Below the pieces are notes generated by a model. The model saw nothing but the letters and a program-made list of their open reading frames with translations. It was not told the DNA's origin and made no database searches. DNA of 64,000 nt from Salipiger thiooxidans (lineage in GTDB: Bacteria; Pseudomonadota; Alphaproteobacteria; Rhodobacterales; Rhodobacteraceae): NCBI RefSeq assembly GCF_900102075.1, contig NZ_FNAV01000022.1, positions 1 through 64,000 of the forward strand, given 5' to 3'. A program made the translations under genes and the position numbers. Shown piece after piece: positions 56,749 to 64,000 of this stretch; position 1 is the stretch's first letter, and every line of letters begins with the position of its first letter.

Positions 56749-57606
56749 ATGACCTACCGCGCAACCCTCTACGACGACCGCCCCTGCGAACTTGGCGAGG
56801 GGCCGCTCTGGCACCCTGAGCGGCAGCAGCTCTTCTGGTTCGACATCGCGGGCCGCAGGCTGCTGTCGCGCGACGGGGACGCGCCGCTGGAATGGCGCTT
56901 CGACGAGCACCACAGCGCCGCCGGCTGGGTCGACCGCGACACGCTGCTCGTGGCTTCCGAGACCGGGCTCTGGCGCTTCGACATCGAAAGCGGCGAGCGG
57001 GTGCTGCTGCAGCGGCTCGAGGAGGAAAACGAGGCCACCCGCTCGAACGACGGGCGCGCCGATCCGATGGGCGGGTTCTGGATCGGGACCATGGGCAAGG
57101 GCGCGGAGCCCGGCGCCGGGGCGATCTACCGCTGGTATCGCGGCGAGCTGCGCCAGCTGATGGCCGGGATCAGCGTCTCCAACTCGATCTGCTTCGCCCC
57201 GGACGGACGCACCGCCTATTTCGCTGACACACCCGAGGGCCGGATCCGGCGCCAGCCGCTCGACCCCGAGGGCTGGCCCTCGGGCGAGGCCGCGCTCTTC
57301 GCCGACCCGGGCGCGAGCGGCCTGCGGCCCGACGGCTCGGTGACCGATGCCGAGGGCACGCTCTGGAATGCCGCATGGGGCGCCGGGAAGGTCACGCGCT
57401 ACGGGGCCGACGGGCAGCCCGGGCTCGAGGTCACGCTGGCGGGCAGCCAGAGCACCTGCCCGGCCTTCGGCGGCCCGGAGTTCCGCACGATGTTCGTGAC
57501 CACCGCCCGCGAGGGGCTGACCGCGCCGGACGCGGGACAGGGCTGCGTCTACGCCATCGACCTGCCCTGTGCAGGCCGGCCGGAGCCCCGCGTCCTCCTG
57601 CCCTGA
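56749..57606 (+). CDS. SMP-30/gluconolactonase-family L-arabinolactonase
   Basis: 285-residue six-bladed propeller lactonase hydrolysing the aldono-lactone. Metal-site residues are Glu in ELGEGPLWHPER (about 15-25), Asn in VSNSICFAPDGRTAYFAD and Asp in RPDGSVTDAEGTLW. Final gene of the sugar operon, converging with the giant regulator with four bases between stops, so no room for a separate terminator. Confidence 0.87.
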   Translation: MTYRATLYDDRPCELGEGPLWHPERQQLFWFDIAGRRLLSRDGDAPLEWRFDEHHSAAGWVDRDTLLVASETGLWRFDIESGERVLLQRLEEENEATRSNDGRADPMGGFWIGTMGKGAEPGAGAIYRWYRGELRQLMAGISVSNSICFAPDGRTAYFADTPEGRIRRQPLDPEGWPSGEAALFADPGASGLRPDGSVTDAEGTLWNAAWGAGKVTRYGADGQPGLEVTLAGSQSTCPAFGGPEFRTMFVTTAREGLTAPDAGQGCVYAIDLPCAGRPEPRVLLP

Positions 57607-57610
57607 CGGG

Positions 57611-60600
57611 TCACACCACCGCCTCGACCAGCGCCGCCACGTCGCTGAGGCATCTGCGGCGAAGCTCGTCCACGAGGTCCGAACGCGCCTGCGGGTCCGA
57701 CGGCCAGAGCGCCATCTCGACCGCCCGGACGTAGTGGGTGACCAGCCCGATGGGCTCGTCCGAGGCAAAGGCGGTCAGCGCATCCATGTGCACGCGCGCC
57801 AGGTCGCGGTCTTTGTCGAGGATCGCCCGCTCCAGCACGGAGGCATGAAACCAGATCACCGCGTGGGCCAGCGAGCCGCGCGCGAGGCAGGCGAGGCCGT
57901 CGGCGATCTCCTGGTCCCGGGCCTCGCGATCCTCGGCCACCAGCGCGGCGAAACCGAAGATCGTGCCGCCGACATAGGCGTCGGTCCCGGCGTCGGGCAG
58001 CAGCGCCGCGATGCGGCTGCGGGCGGCTTCGGCATCGCCGCCCCGCAACGCGCTGAACGCCTTCAGCGTCTCCACGTCCTTGGAGAACCGGCTCTCGCCC
58101 GGGGTCAGCGCCTCGATGGCGGCAAGATCCTCGTCGAGCCCCTCGATATCGCCGTTCATCAGCCGCATCTCGGCACGGACCTCGCGGGCGATGAGCTCGG
58201 TGCGCACCGCCCCGCACTGCCGGGCGCTGTCGACGGCGATGTCGGCGAGCAGGTGGGCATGCGGGCCCGGGTCCGCGAAGAAGAGTGCGAAGGCCCGCAT
58301 GAAGAGGTACTCCTCGCGCACCAGCCCGAGCCCGGCCTCCTCGGCGATCTCGATGGCGCGTGAGAAATGCCGGTGCGCAGAGGCGAAACGCCCGGCGGCA
58401 TAGGTCGCGTCACCGATGCCGCCATGCCCCCGGGCGATGCCGCGCGGATCGCCGGTCGCCTCGGCCGCTGCCAGCGACGCGCGGTGCTGGGCAAGGCATT
58501 CGGCCAGTTCGCCCCGAAGGAAGGCGCGGTTGCCGCGCTGCTCGTGGATCTCGGCGCGCCCGAGCCCGGTCAGGCCGATGCTGTCGGCGATCTCCTCGGC
58601 GGCATCGAGCACGCGGTCTGCCTCGTCGCCACGCCCCAGCCGGTGCAGCACCAGCGCCTGCCGGCACAGCATGGCGGCGCGGGTCTCGGCGCGGATCGCC
58701 TTGCCGTGGGCGGCGCGGTAATCGTCGAGCGCCCCCTTCATGTCGCCGCGGATCCGCCGCAGCCCGGCGCGACAGGAGTGCAGCTCGGCCATGGCCTCGG
58801 GGTCGCCGTCCCGGGCTAGCCCCGCCTCGATATAGGGATAGGCCGCAGCAAAGCGCCGGGCGGCGATCATCGCGTTGGCGGCCCCGGCAGCGGCGCGGCT
58901 CGCCTCGGCGGCATAGTCGGTGTGCAGCGCGTGGTTGGCCCAGAGGATCGGGTCGTGGCCACGGTAGTACACCGCCGCGCGGGCGTGACCGGCCTGCCGG
59001 GCCTCGGGCGGTATCGCCTCGTAGATCGCCCGGTATACGAGGTCGTGGCCAAACGCGAAGCCGGTCCCGGTGGCATGCAGCAGGTCGCCGCTCTGCCGGG
59101 GGCGGGCGGACTCGGGGAAGATCGCGGCGAAGTCTTCGGGATCGAAGGAGGTCCCGAGGATCGACGCCCGGCGCAGCGCCGCGCGGTCCGCCTCGGGCAG
59201 GCGCTCGATCTGTTCCTGCACGAGCTCGGTCACCGTCATCGGCAGCGCGCCCTCGGTCCAGTTCGCCTCGAGAAGGCGGATCAGGAAGAGCGGGTGCCCG
59301 GCGGCGCGGTCGATGGCCGCATCGGGGGCGCTCACCCCTGGCGCGATGGCGCGGACAAGGTCACGCGCCGCGGTCTCGGGCAGCGGCGGTAGCGTGATGC
59401 GCACCACGCCCGATCGCGCCCGGGCCGCAAGGCGATGGTCGAGGCTGCCGTCATGGGGCCGCTCGGTCAGCAGCAGGATCACCGGGCTGTCCTGCAACCC
59501 GCTCATCAGCCCGAGAAGGAAGTCGCTCGCACCGACCGGGCTCCAGTGGCAGTCCTCGATGAGCACCAGCAGCCCGCCGGTCTCGACCGCGGCCTGCCTC
59601 AGCGAGTCGGCGAGCAACTCGATGATCAGCCGCTGCTGCACGTCCGGATCGAGCGCGCTCATCCGCAGCATCGCGTCGGCGCCGATCTGCGGCTCGACGA
59701 GCCACGACAGCACGGCGCGCTCGACGGCGGTGGCGCGCGGGCCGGGCAAGGGCGGCTGCGGCAGCTGCGCCACCAGCCGCTGCGCCGGGTGACGCTCACC
59801 GGGCGAGAAGGCGTCGAAGCCGATCTCGACGGTGGTGGCGCCTGCCCCTTCGGCCCGGCGCAGGATCTCGCGCGCGAGGCGGCTCTTGCCGATCCCGGCC
59901 TCGCCGGAGAGGTGGATCACGAGGCTGCTGTCGGCGTTGCGGGCGGCGGCAATCGCCGCTTCCGCCTGCGCAAGTTCAAGCTCGCGGCCCACCATCGGCG
60001 CCTCGGGACGCGGCGCCGAGGCGCCCGGCCGCAACGGCACCGCCCGCTGCATGGGCTCGGCGGGAAGCCCGAGGCGCGTTGCGAGATCGCGGGCCAGCAG
60101 CACGTCGCCCGACTCGGCCATGGCGGCGACCCGGCGCGCCTCGACCAGCGACTGCGCGGAAAGCTCGTCGCTGGCGGTCGCGGCGACCATGCCGAAGGCA
60201 AGCCCCTGCGCCGCGAGGTCGGCAAGCTCGAGCGCGGCGGTGGAGACGGCGCGCAACTCCTGCCCGGTGAAGAGGAAGACGATCTCGCCGGGGCCCGAGG
60301 CCCGCTCCTCGGCGCCCGCGGCTAGCGCGGCGCTGCGCAGGGCCGACCAGTCGCGCGCCCCCTCGGTCTCGAAGCCGAGCAGCAGGTAGGCGGGCGGAGC
60401 CTCGGGCGGCACCTCCGCCTCCGGTTCGGTCGCCACGGGTTTGCCACCGCCGCCCCGCCGGATGCGCTCATACAGCGCGCGGGTCTCGGGTTCCGGGGCG
60501 ACGCCCATGTCGCGCCGGAGCGCCTCTTCGAGGGTCTCGTACCTCGCCTGCGCCGCGCGCCGCATGCCCCGGCCCGCATCCGCGATCATCAGCCGGCGGT

Positions 60601-61141
60601 GGGCGTCCTCGTTGAGCGGGTCCAGCAGCAGCAACCGGTGCGCCAGCGCCGGGGTCTCGGCGCCGTCGTCGCTGCGCTCCAGCTCCGTCGCCAGCGCGTC
60701 GCAGGCCAGCCCTGCGAGCCGCGCCCGCTCGGCCGCGAGCGCCTGCCCGAGGTCCGAGGCACCGGTGTCGGCGCCATCGAAGAACGGCCCCCGGTAGAGG
60801 CGCACCGCCTCGGCCAGATCGTTGCGCGAGAGCGCCGCGTGGAAGGCGTCGAGATCGGTGGTCACCTCCGGCCCGAGACTCAGCTCGTCGCCCTCCGAGA
60901 TCACCCACTCGACCCCCGCTGCGCGGCGGATCTGCGACAGGGACTGGCGGAGACTGACCCGCGCCTGCTCGCCGTCACTCGCCTCCCAGAGGAGCGAGGC
61001 GAGCCGCTGGCGGGGCATCGTGCGGCGGCGCGCCGCGGCGAGCAGTCCGAGCAGCATCCTGGCCTTGCGGGCGCTCAGCGAAATCCGGGCGCCATTCCGT
61101 GACATCGCGAATCCCCCGAGGAATTCGAGCCAGAGAGTCAT
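57611..61141 (-). CDS. SARP/BTAD-type transcriptional regulator with AAA-like ATPase and TPR domains
   Basis: 1176 residues. The N-terminus (1-95) is an OmpR-like winged helix with LSARKARMLLGLLAA, followed by a bacterial transcriptional activation (BTAD) domain (96-230, TDLDAFHAALSRNDLAEAVRLYRG split). Residues 250-370 look like a degraded cyclase-homology region. An STAND-type ATPase begins near 383 (MVGRELEL) with Walker A GEAGIGKS at 413-420. About 720-1150 is TPR-like. No C-terminal LuxR HTH is present. It is divergent from the methyltransferase/YRGVAY genes across 270 bases and probably controls them; the inducing signal is unknown. Confidence 0.85.
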   Translation of the reverse strand: MTLWLEFLGGFAMSRNGARISLSARKARMLLGLLAAARRRTMPRQRLASLLWEASDGEQARVSLRQSLSQIRRAAGVEWVISEGDELSLGPEVTTDLDAFHAALSRNDLAEAVRLYRGPFFDGADTGASDLGQALAAERARLAGLACDALATELERSDDGAETPALAHRLLLLDPLNEDAHRRLMIADAGRGMRRAAQARYETLEEALRRDMGVAPEPETRALYERIRRGGGGKPVATEPEAEVPPEAPPAYLLLGFETEGARDWSALRSAALAAGAEERASGPGEIVFLFTGQELRAVSTAALELADLAAQGLAFGMVAATASDELSAQSLVEARRVAAMAESGDVLLARDLATRLGLPAEPMQRAVPLRPGASAPRPEAPMVGRELELAQAEAAIAAARNADSSLVIHLSGEAGIGKSRLAREILRRAEGAGATTVEIGFDAFSPGERHPAQRLVAQLPQPPLPGPRATAVERAVLSWLVEPQIGADAMLRMSALDPDVQQRLIIELLADSLRQAAVETGGLLVLIEDCHWSPVGASDFLLGLMSGLQDSPVILLLTERPHDGSLDHRLAARARSGVVRITLPPLPETAARDLVRAIAPGVSAPDAAIDRAAGHPLFLIRLLEANWTEGALPMTVTELVQEQIERLPEADRAALRRASILGTSFDPEDFAAIFPESARPRQSGDLLHATGTGFAFGHDLVYRAIYEAIPPEARQAGHARAAVYYRGHDPILWANHALHTDYAAEASRAAAGAANAMIAARRFAAAYPYIEAGLARDGDPEAMAELHSCRAGLRRIRGDMKGALDDYRAAHGKAIRAETRAAMLCRQALVLHRLGRGDEADRVLDAAEEIADSIGLTGLGRAEIHEQRGNRAFLRGELAECLAQHRASLAAAEATGDPRGIARGHGGIGDATYAAGRFASAHRHFSRAIEIAEEAGLGLVREEYLFMRAFALFFADPGPHAHLLADIAVDSARQCGAVRTELIAREVRAEMRLMNGDIEGLDEDLAAIEALTPGESRFSKDVETLKAFSALRGGDAEAARSRIAALLPDAGTDAYVGGTIFGFAALVAEDREARDQEIADGLACLARGSLAHAVIWFHASVLERAILDKDRDLARVHMDALTAFASDEPIGLVTHYVRAVEMALWPSDPQARSDLVDELRRRCLSDVAALVEAVV

Positions 61142-61320
61142 GCTTTCACGCGCCTTTCACGCATGGCCACCCGACCGAATTCACGCCGCCGGATCAATAC
61201 GACGTCACCACAACCAATCAGGTGTACCGACAATGCAATTCAAACAGTTTTTTACCATCGGGGGACGGTTGCGGCGAAATAAGAGACCGCGCGCGTTCCC
61301 GCATGTTTCGCGGCATCTGA

Positions 61321-61336
61321 AGGCCGATATCGGCCT
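61321..61336. promoter_or_regulatory. 16-base perfect palindrome upstream of homocysteine methyltransferase gene
   Basis: AGGCCGATATCGGCCT is fully self-complementary. It lies 75 bases before the methyltransferase ATG in the divergent region with the SARP gene, whose base composition is AT-richer than the surroundings (TTTTTT at about 61248). A GGGGC-TTCC-GCCCC hairpin follows at 61365-61378. Candidate operator and leader structure. Confidence 0.45.
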
Positions 61337-61411
61337 CCCCCAGAACGATCCGCTTGATGAAATGACGGGGCTTCCGCCCCGGACCCAACGCCCTTTTCTA
61401 TGGTGATTCAA

Positions 61412-62434
61412 ATGACAACCTATCGCAATAACCTTCCGCAATTCGACGGCACGATTCTGCTGACCGATTCCGGGCTCGAAACGACGCTTATCTTTCACGA
61501 CGGTATCGACCTACCGGCATTCGCCGCATATCCGCTGATGGAGACGGACTCCGGGCGCGAGACGCTGGCCCGCTACTACCGCCGCCACCTGTCCATTGCC
61601 GCCGACCATGGCACCGGTTTCGTGCTCGAGGCGCCGACCTGGCGCGCCAGCCGCGACTGGGGTGCCGAGCTCGGCCACGGCCCCGAGGACCTCGCGCGGC
61701 TCAACCATGCGGCGATCGGTTTCCTGTCGGACCTGCGCGCGTCGGCCCGCGGCGTCCGCCCCGTGGTGATCTCGGGCAACATCGGCCCGAGAGGGGACGG
61801 CTACGTCGCCGACACCGCAATGACCGCCGCCGAGGCCGAGGCCTACCACGCCGAGCAGATCGGCTGGTTCGCCGAAACCGACGTGGACATGGTGACAGCC
61901 GTGACCCTCTCGACCGTGGCCGAAGGGGTCGGCGCGATCCGCGCCGCCTGCAAGCGCGGCCTGCCGGTCGTGGTCTCCTACACCGTCGAGACCGACGGTC
62001 GCCTGCCGGACGGCACGCCGCTCGGCACCGCCTTCGAGCAGACCGACGCCGAGACCGACGGGGCCGCCGCCTACTTCATGGTGAACTGCGCGCACCCGGA
62101 CCATTTCCGCGACGCCCTCGCGGCGGGCTCGGGCTGGCTCGAGCGGATCGGCGGGGTGCGTGCCAACGCCTCGCGCCTCAGCCACGCCGAGCTCGACGCG
62201 GCGGAGGAGCTCGACGCCGGGAACCCGGCGGAGCTCGGCCATGACTATGCCCGCCTGCGCCGGCTTCTGCCGAACCTCGTGGTGCTGGGCGGCTGCTGCG
62301 GCACCGACCATCGCCACGTCGAGGCCATCGCCGACTGCTGTGTTGCCCGCACAGCGCCTGATCGACCTGCCGCCGTCCGGAATTTGCCGGGCGGCGTCCT
62401 CCTCCCCCCATTTTTCAAGGAGCATTTGCAATGA
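61412..62434 (+). CDS. Homocysteine S-methyltransferase family protein
   Basis: 340-residue zinc-dependent methyltransferase domain like MmuM/BHMT. The three zinc-binding cysteines are Cys226 (MVNCAHP) and Cys295/Cys296 (GGCCGTD). The N-terminal DSGLETTL and EAPTWRAS match the family. ATG at 61412 has GGTGA five bases upstream; an ATG four codons earlier lacks a site. The donor is unknown: S-methylmethionine, betaine or another sulfonium. Its stop overlaps the start of the 79-residue repeat protein. Confidence 0.85.
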   Translation: MTTYRNNLPQFDGTILLTDSGLETTLIFHDGIDLPAFAAYPLMETDSGRETLARYYRRHLSIAADHGTGFVLEAPTWRASRDWGAELGHGPEDLARLNHAAIGFLSDLRASARGVRPVVISGNIGPRGDGYVADTAMTAAEAEAYHAEQIGWFAETDVDMVTAVTLSTVAEGVGAIRAACKRGLPVVVSYTVETDGRLPDGTPLGTAFEQTDAETDGAAAYFMVNCAHPDHFRDALAAGSGWLERIGGVRANASRLSHAELDAAEELDAGNPAELGHDYARLRRLLPNLVVLGGCCGTDHRHVEAIADCCVARTAPDRPAAVRNLPGGVLLPPFFKEHLQ

Positions 62435-62670
62435 CCGCTCTGACCCCGACCTTCGCGCTCTTCGACGGGCCCGCCCTCCCCGACCGCCAGGGCGGTGAAC
62501 CGGTGCTGCGCTATCGCGGCGTCGCCTACCGCCGCTCAGAGCTGACCCGGCCCCGGCGCGCCGAGGCCACGCGGCTCATGTACCGCGGTGTCGCCTACCG
62601 TCCCACGGCTGCCGCCCCCGCGCCCGAACCGGCGCCTGGGCAACGGCGCTATCGCGGCGTCGCTTACTGA
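62431..62670 (+). CDS. Small protein with three YRGVAY repeats (DUF4278-like)
   Basis: 79 residues. The hexapeptide YRGVAY occurs at 28-33, 51-56 and 74-79, exactly 23 residues apart, the last ending at the stop codon. Copies differ by synonymous codons (TAT/TAC, GGC/GGT, GCC/GCT), so the peptide is conserved, not a recent DNA duplication. YRG-Y motifs recall DUF4278, known mainly from cyanobacteria. AAGGAG lies eight bases before the ATG, which overlaps the methyltransferase stop. No signal peptide; linkers are rich in Pro, Ala and Arg. Function unknown. Confidence 0.85.
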   Translation: MTALTPTFALFDGPALPDRQGGEPVLRYRGVAYRRSELTRPRRAEATRLMYRGVAYRPTAAAPAPEPAPGQRRYRGVAY

Positions 62671-62739
62671 CCATTTCCAACCTCTCCCCTGTCGCCACCC
62701 CATTTCGACGACAGACCATTTCCCCGAAAGGACGTCCCC

Positions 62740-64000
62740 ATGTCGTTCCGACTGACCTGTGCCGCCATTCTCGCGGCCACCACCGCCCTCACCCTGCCTG
62801 CCGTCGCGCACGAGACCAACCGGCGCACCGAGCTCTACAAACCCGGCGTCGAACACGCCGCCTCCGAGCTGTCCGCGTCGGATGCCGCCTCGGTCGCGGC
62901 GTTCTCGGGCTACGGCGATTTCGGCTTCGATCCCCGCACCGAGGTGCCCGAGGCCCGCGCCGCCTTCGAACAGGGCATCGCGCTGCTCTGGGGGTTCAAC
63001 CACGCCGCCGCCGTCCAGGCGTTCCGCGCCGCGCAGCAGGCCGACCCGCAATGTTCCGCCTGCTACTGGGCCGAGGCCTATGCGCTCGGGCCGAACCTGA
63101 ACGACGGCATGCATGACGAGAACGTCACCCCGGCCTTCGACGCCGCCTGGACCGCCGTCGACACCGCCGTCACCGACAAGGAAATGGCGCTCGCCCGTGC
63201 GCTGGTGCTGCGCTACGCCTTCGAGGGCGGCAACCGCGAGCTGATGAACCGCGCCTTCGCCGAGGCGATGGGCGACGTGGCCGCGCGGTTCCCCGGCGAC
63301 GCCAACATCCAGGTGTTCCACGCCGACGCGCTGATGAACATGCAGCCGTGGGATTACTGGGAGGCCGACGGCGTCACGCCCAAGGGCAACGGCGCCGAGA
63401 TCCTCGCCTCGCTCGAGCGCGCCATGGCGTTGTCGCCCGAGCACCCGGCGGCGCTGCATCTCTACATCCACGCGGTCGAGGCCTCGGCCGAACCCGCGCG
63501 GGCCGAGGCGGCGGCGGATGCGCTCCGTGGCAGTGTGCCCATGGCGGGGCACCTCGTGCACATGCCCGCGCATATCTACAACCGCATCGGCCGCTACGGC
63601 GATTCCATCGCGGTGAACGAGGCGGCGATTGCCGCGGACGAGGCCTATCTCGAGGCCGCGGGCGACGCGGCCAGCGCGCTCTATCGCTTCGGCTACTACC
63701 CGCACAACATCCACTTCCTGCTGGTCGGCGCCCAGATGGCCGGCATCAAGGAAGACGCGCTGGCGGCGGCCCAGAAGCTGGCGGATGTCACCTCGGACGA
63801 GGTCGGCGCCTCGCTTGCCTGGGTTCAGGCGATCGAGACGGCCCCCTACACGGCGCACGCGCAGTTCAGCACACCGGAGGAGATCCTGGCGCTGCCGGAC
63901 CCGGGCGATGCCTTTCCCTTCGTGAAGGGCCACTGGCACTATGCCCGGGGCATCGCGCTGGCGCTGGTGGGAGATCTGGACGGCGCGCTGGCCGAGCAGA
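62740..64000 (+). CDS. Secreted TPR-repeat protein, partial at window end
   Basis: At least 420 residues; no stop before the window ends. Signal peptide MSFRLTCAAILAATTALTLPAVAHE. Then FEQGIALLWGFNHAAAVQAF (TPR-like, about 76-95), CSAC at 105-108, WAEAYALGPNLND, and a conserved HMPAHIYNRIGRYGDSIAVN (about 275-294). The CxxC and helical repeats are typical of a widespread but uncharacterised periplasmic TPR group. AAAGGA lies seven bases before the ATG. It follows the YRGVAY gene by 69 bases and probably shares its transcript. Confidence 0.85.
   Translation, partial: MSFRLTCAAILAATTALTLPAVAHETNRRTELYKPGVEHAASELSASDAASVAAFSGYGDFGFDPRTEVPEARAAFEQGIALLWGFNHAAAVQAFRAAQQADPQCSACYWAEAYALGPNLNDGMHDENVTPAFDAAWTAVDTAVTDKEMALARALVLRYAFEGGNRELMNRAFAEAMGDVAARFPGDANIQVFHADALMNMQPWDYWEADGVTPKGNGAEILASLERAMALSPEHPAALHLYIHAVEASAEPARAEAAADALRGSVPMAGHLVHMPAHIYNRIGRYGDSIAVNEAAIAADEAYLEAAGDAASALYRFGYYPHNIHFLLVGAQMAGIKEDALAAAQKLADVTSDEVGASLAWVQAIETAPYTAHAQFSTPEEILALPDPGDAFPFVKGHWHYARGIALALVGDLDGALAEQ

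Noticed and set aside
61099-61498. Small open frames in the SARP-methyltransferase gap (for example 61099-61320 plus, 61205-61498 minus)
   Set aside because: No ribosome sites, no family features, overlap with real starts and operator-like structures.

Overview
The window is a GC-rich chromosomal segment of an alphaproteobacterium, almost certainly a marine Rhodobacteraceae (roseobacter-type) strain. The evidence is the gene content: an L-malyl-CoA lyase of the ethylmalonyl-CoA pathway, the DgcN/DgcA D-glutamate pair, a tpa taurine locus, a ChvE-GguAB sugar transporter, an iron-sulfur photolyase next to Cfa/DUF1365/amine-oxidase genes, and an alphaproteobacterial tol-pal order. I see no rRNA, tRNA, CRISPR array, insertion sequence or phage gene. 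Coding density is very high and no gene-free stretch exceeds 300 bases.\n\nLeft part (1-17.5 kb, all minus strand) is housekeeping: folD (cut by the window edge), a chorismate mutase, fhs, a MOSC protein, then a long block that in transcription order is leuS-lptE-holA-ybgC-tolQ-tolR-tolA-tolB-pal-cpoB-tilS-ftsH-tam. Many of these genes overlap by a few bases; a small hairpin with a U-tract sits between tolB and pal.\n\nMiddle (17.5-35.4 kb) is mixed: a glycosyltransferase, a cell-wall-hydrolase lipoprotein, an orphan HNH protein, a flavoprotein, a RimB-RimK fusion, a dicarboxylate/amino acid symporter, a Gmad2-LysM protein, mcl1 divergent from dgcN-dgcA, a D-amino acid transaminase, ilvD, an Lrp-type regulator divergent from a LysE exporter, and accA. 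DgcN, DgcA and the transaminase suggest use of D-amino acids. A GC hairpin followed by CGGCAAGATGAAGGGG occurs twice here and looks like a small dispersed repeat; one copy supplies the ribosome binding site of dgcA.\n\nThe 35.4-41.7 kb block resembles a photo-oxidative stress island: photolyase/cryptochrome, a DUF2256 zinc-knuckle protein, a DUF2177 membrane protein, and the overlapping set FAD oxidoreductase-DUF1365-Cfa-like methyltransferase-SDR. At 41.7-47.1 kb lies a taurine module (regulator, Tpa, aldehyde dehydrogenase, TSUP exporter) that would turn taurine into exported sulfoacetate. At 47.1-57.6 kb is a complete uptake and oxidation operon for L-arabinose or D-galactose: a GbpR-like LysR regulator, ChvE, GguA, GguB, aldonate dehydratase, sugar dehydrogenase, mutarotase, 2-keto-3-deoxy acid lyase and lactonase.\n\nThe right end (57.6-64 kb) is the least conventional part: a 1176-residue SARP-like regulator divergent from a homocysteine S-methyltransferase gene that is translationally coupled to a 79-residue protein made of three YRGVAY repeats spaced exactly 23 residues apart, followed by a secreted TPR protein that runs off the window. 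A 16-base perfect palindrome sits in the divergent promoter region. This is the best candidate for an undescribed system.
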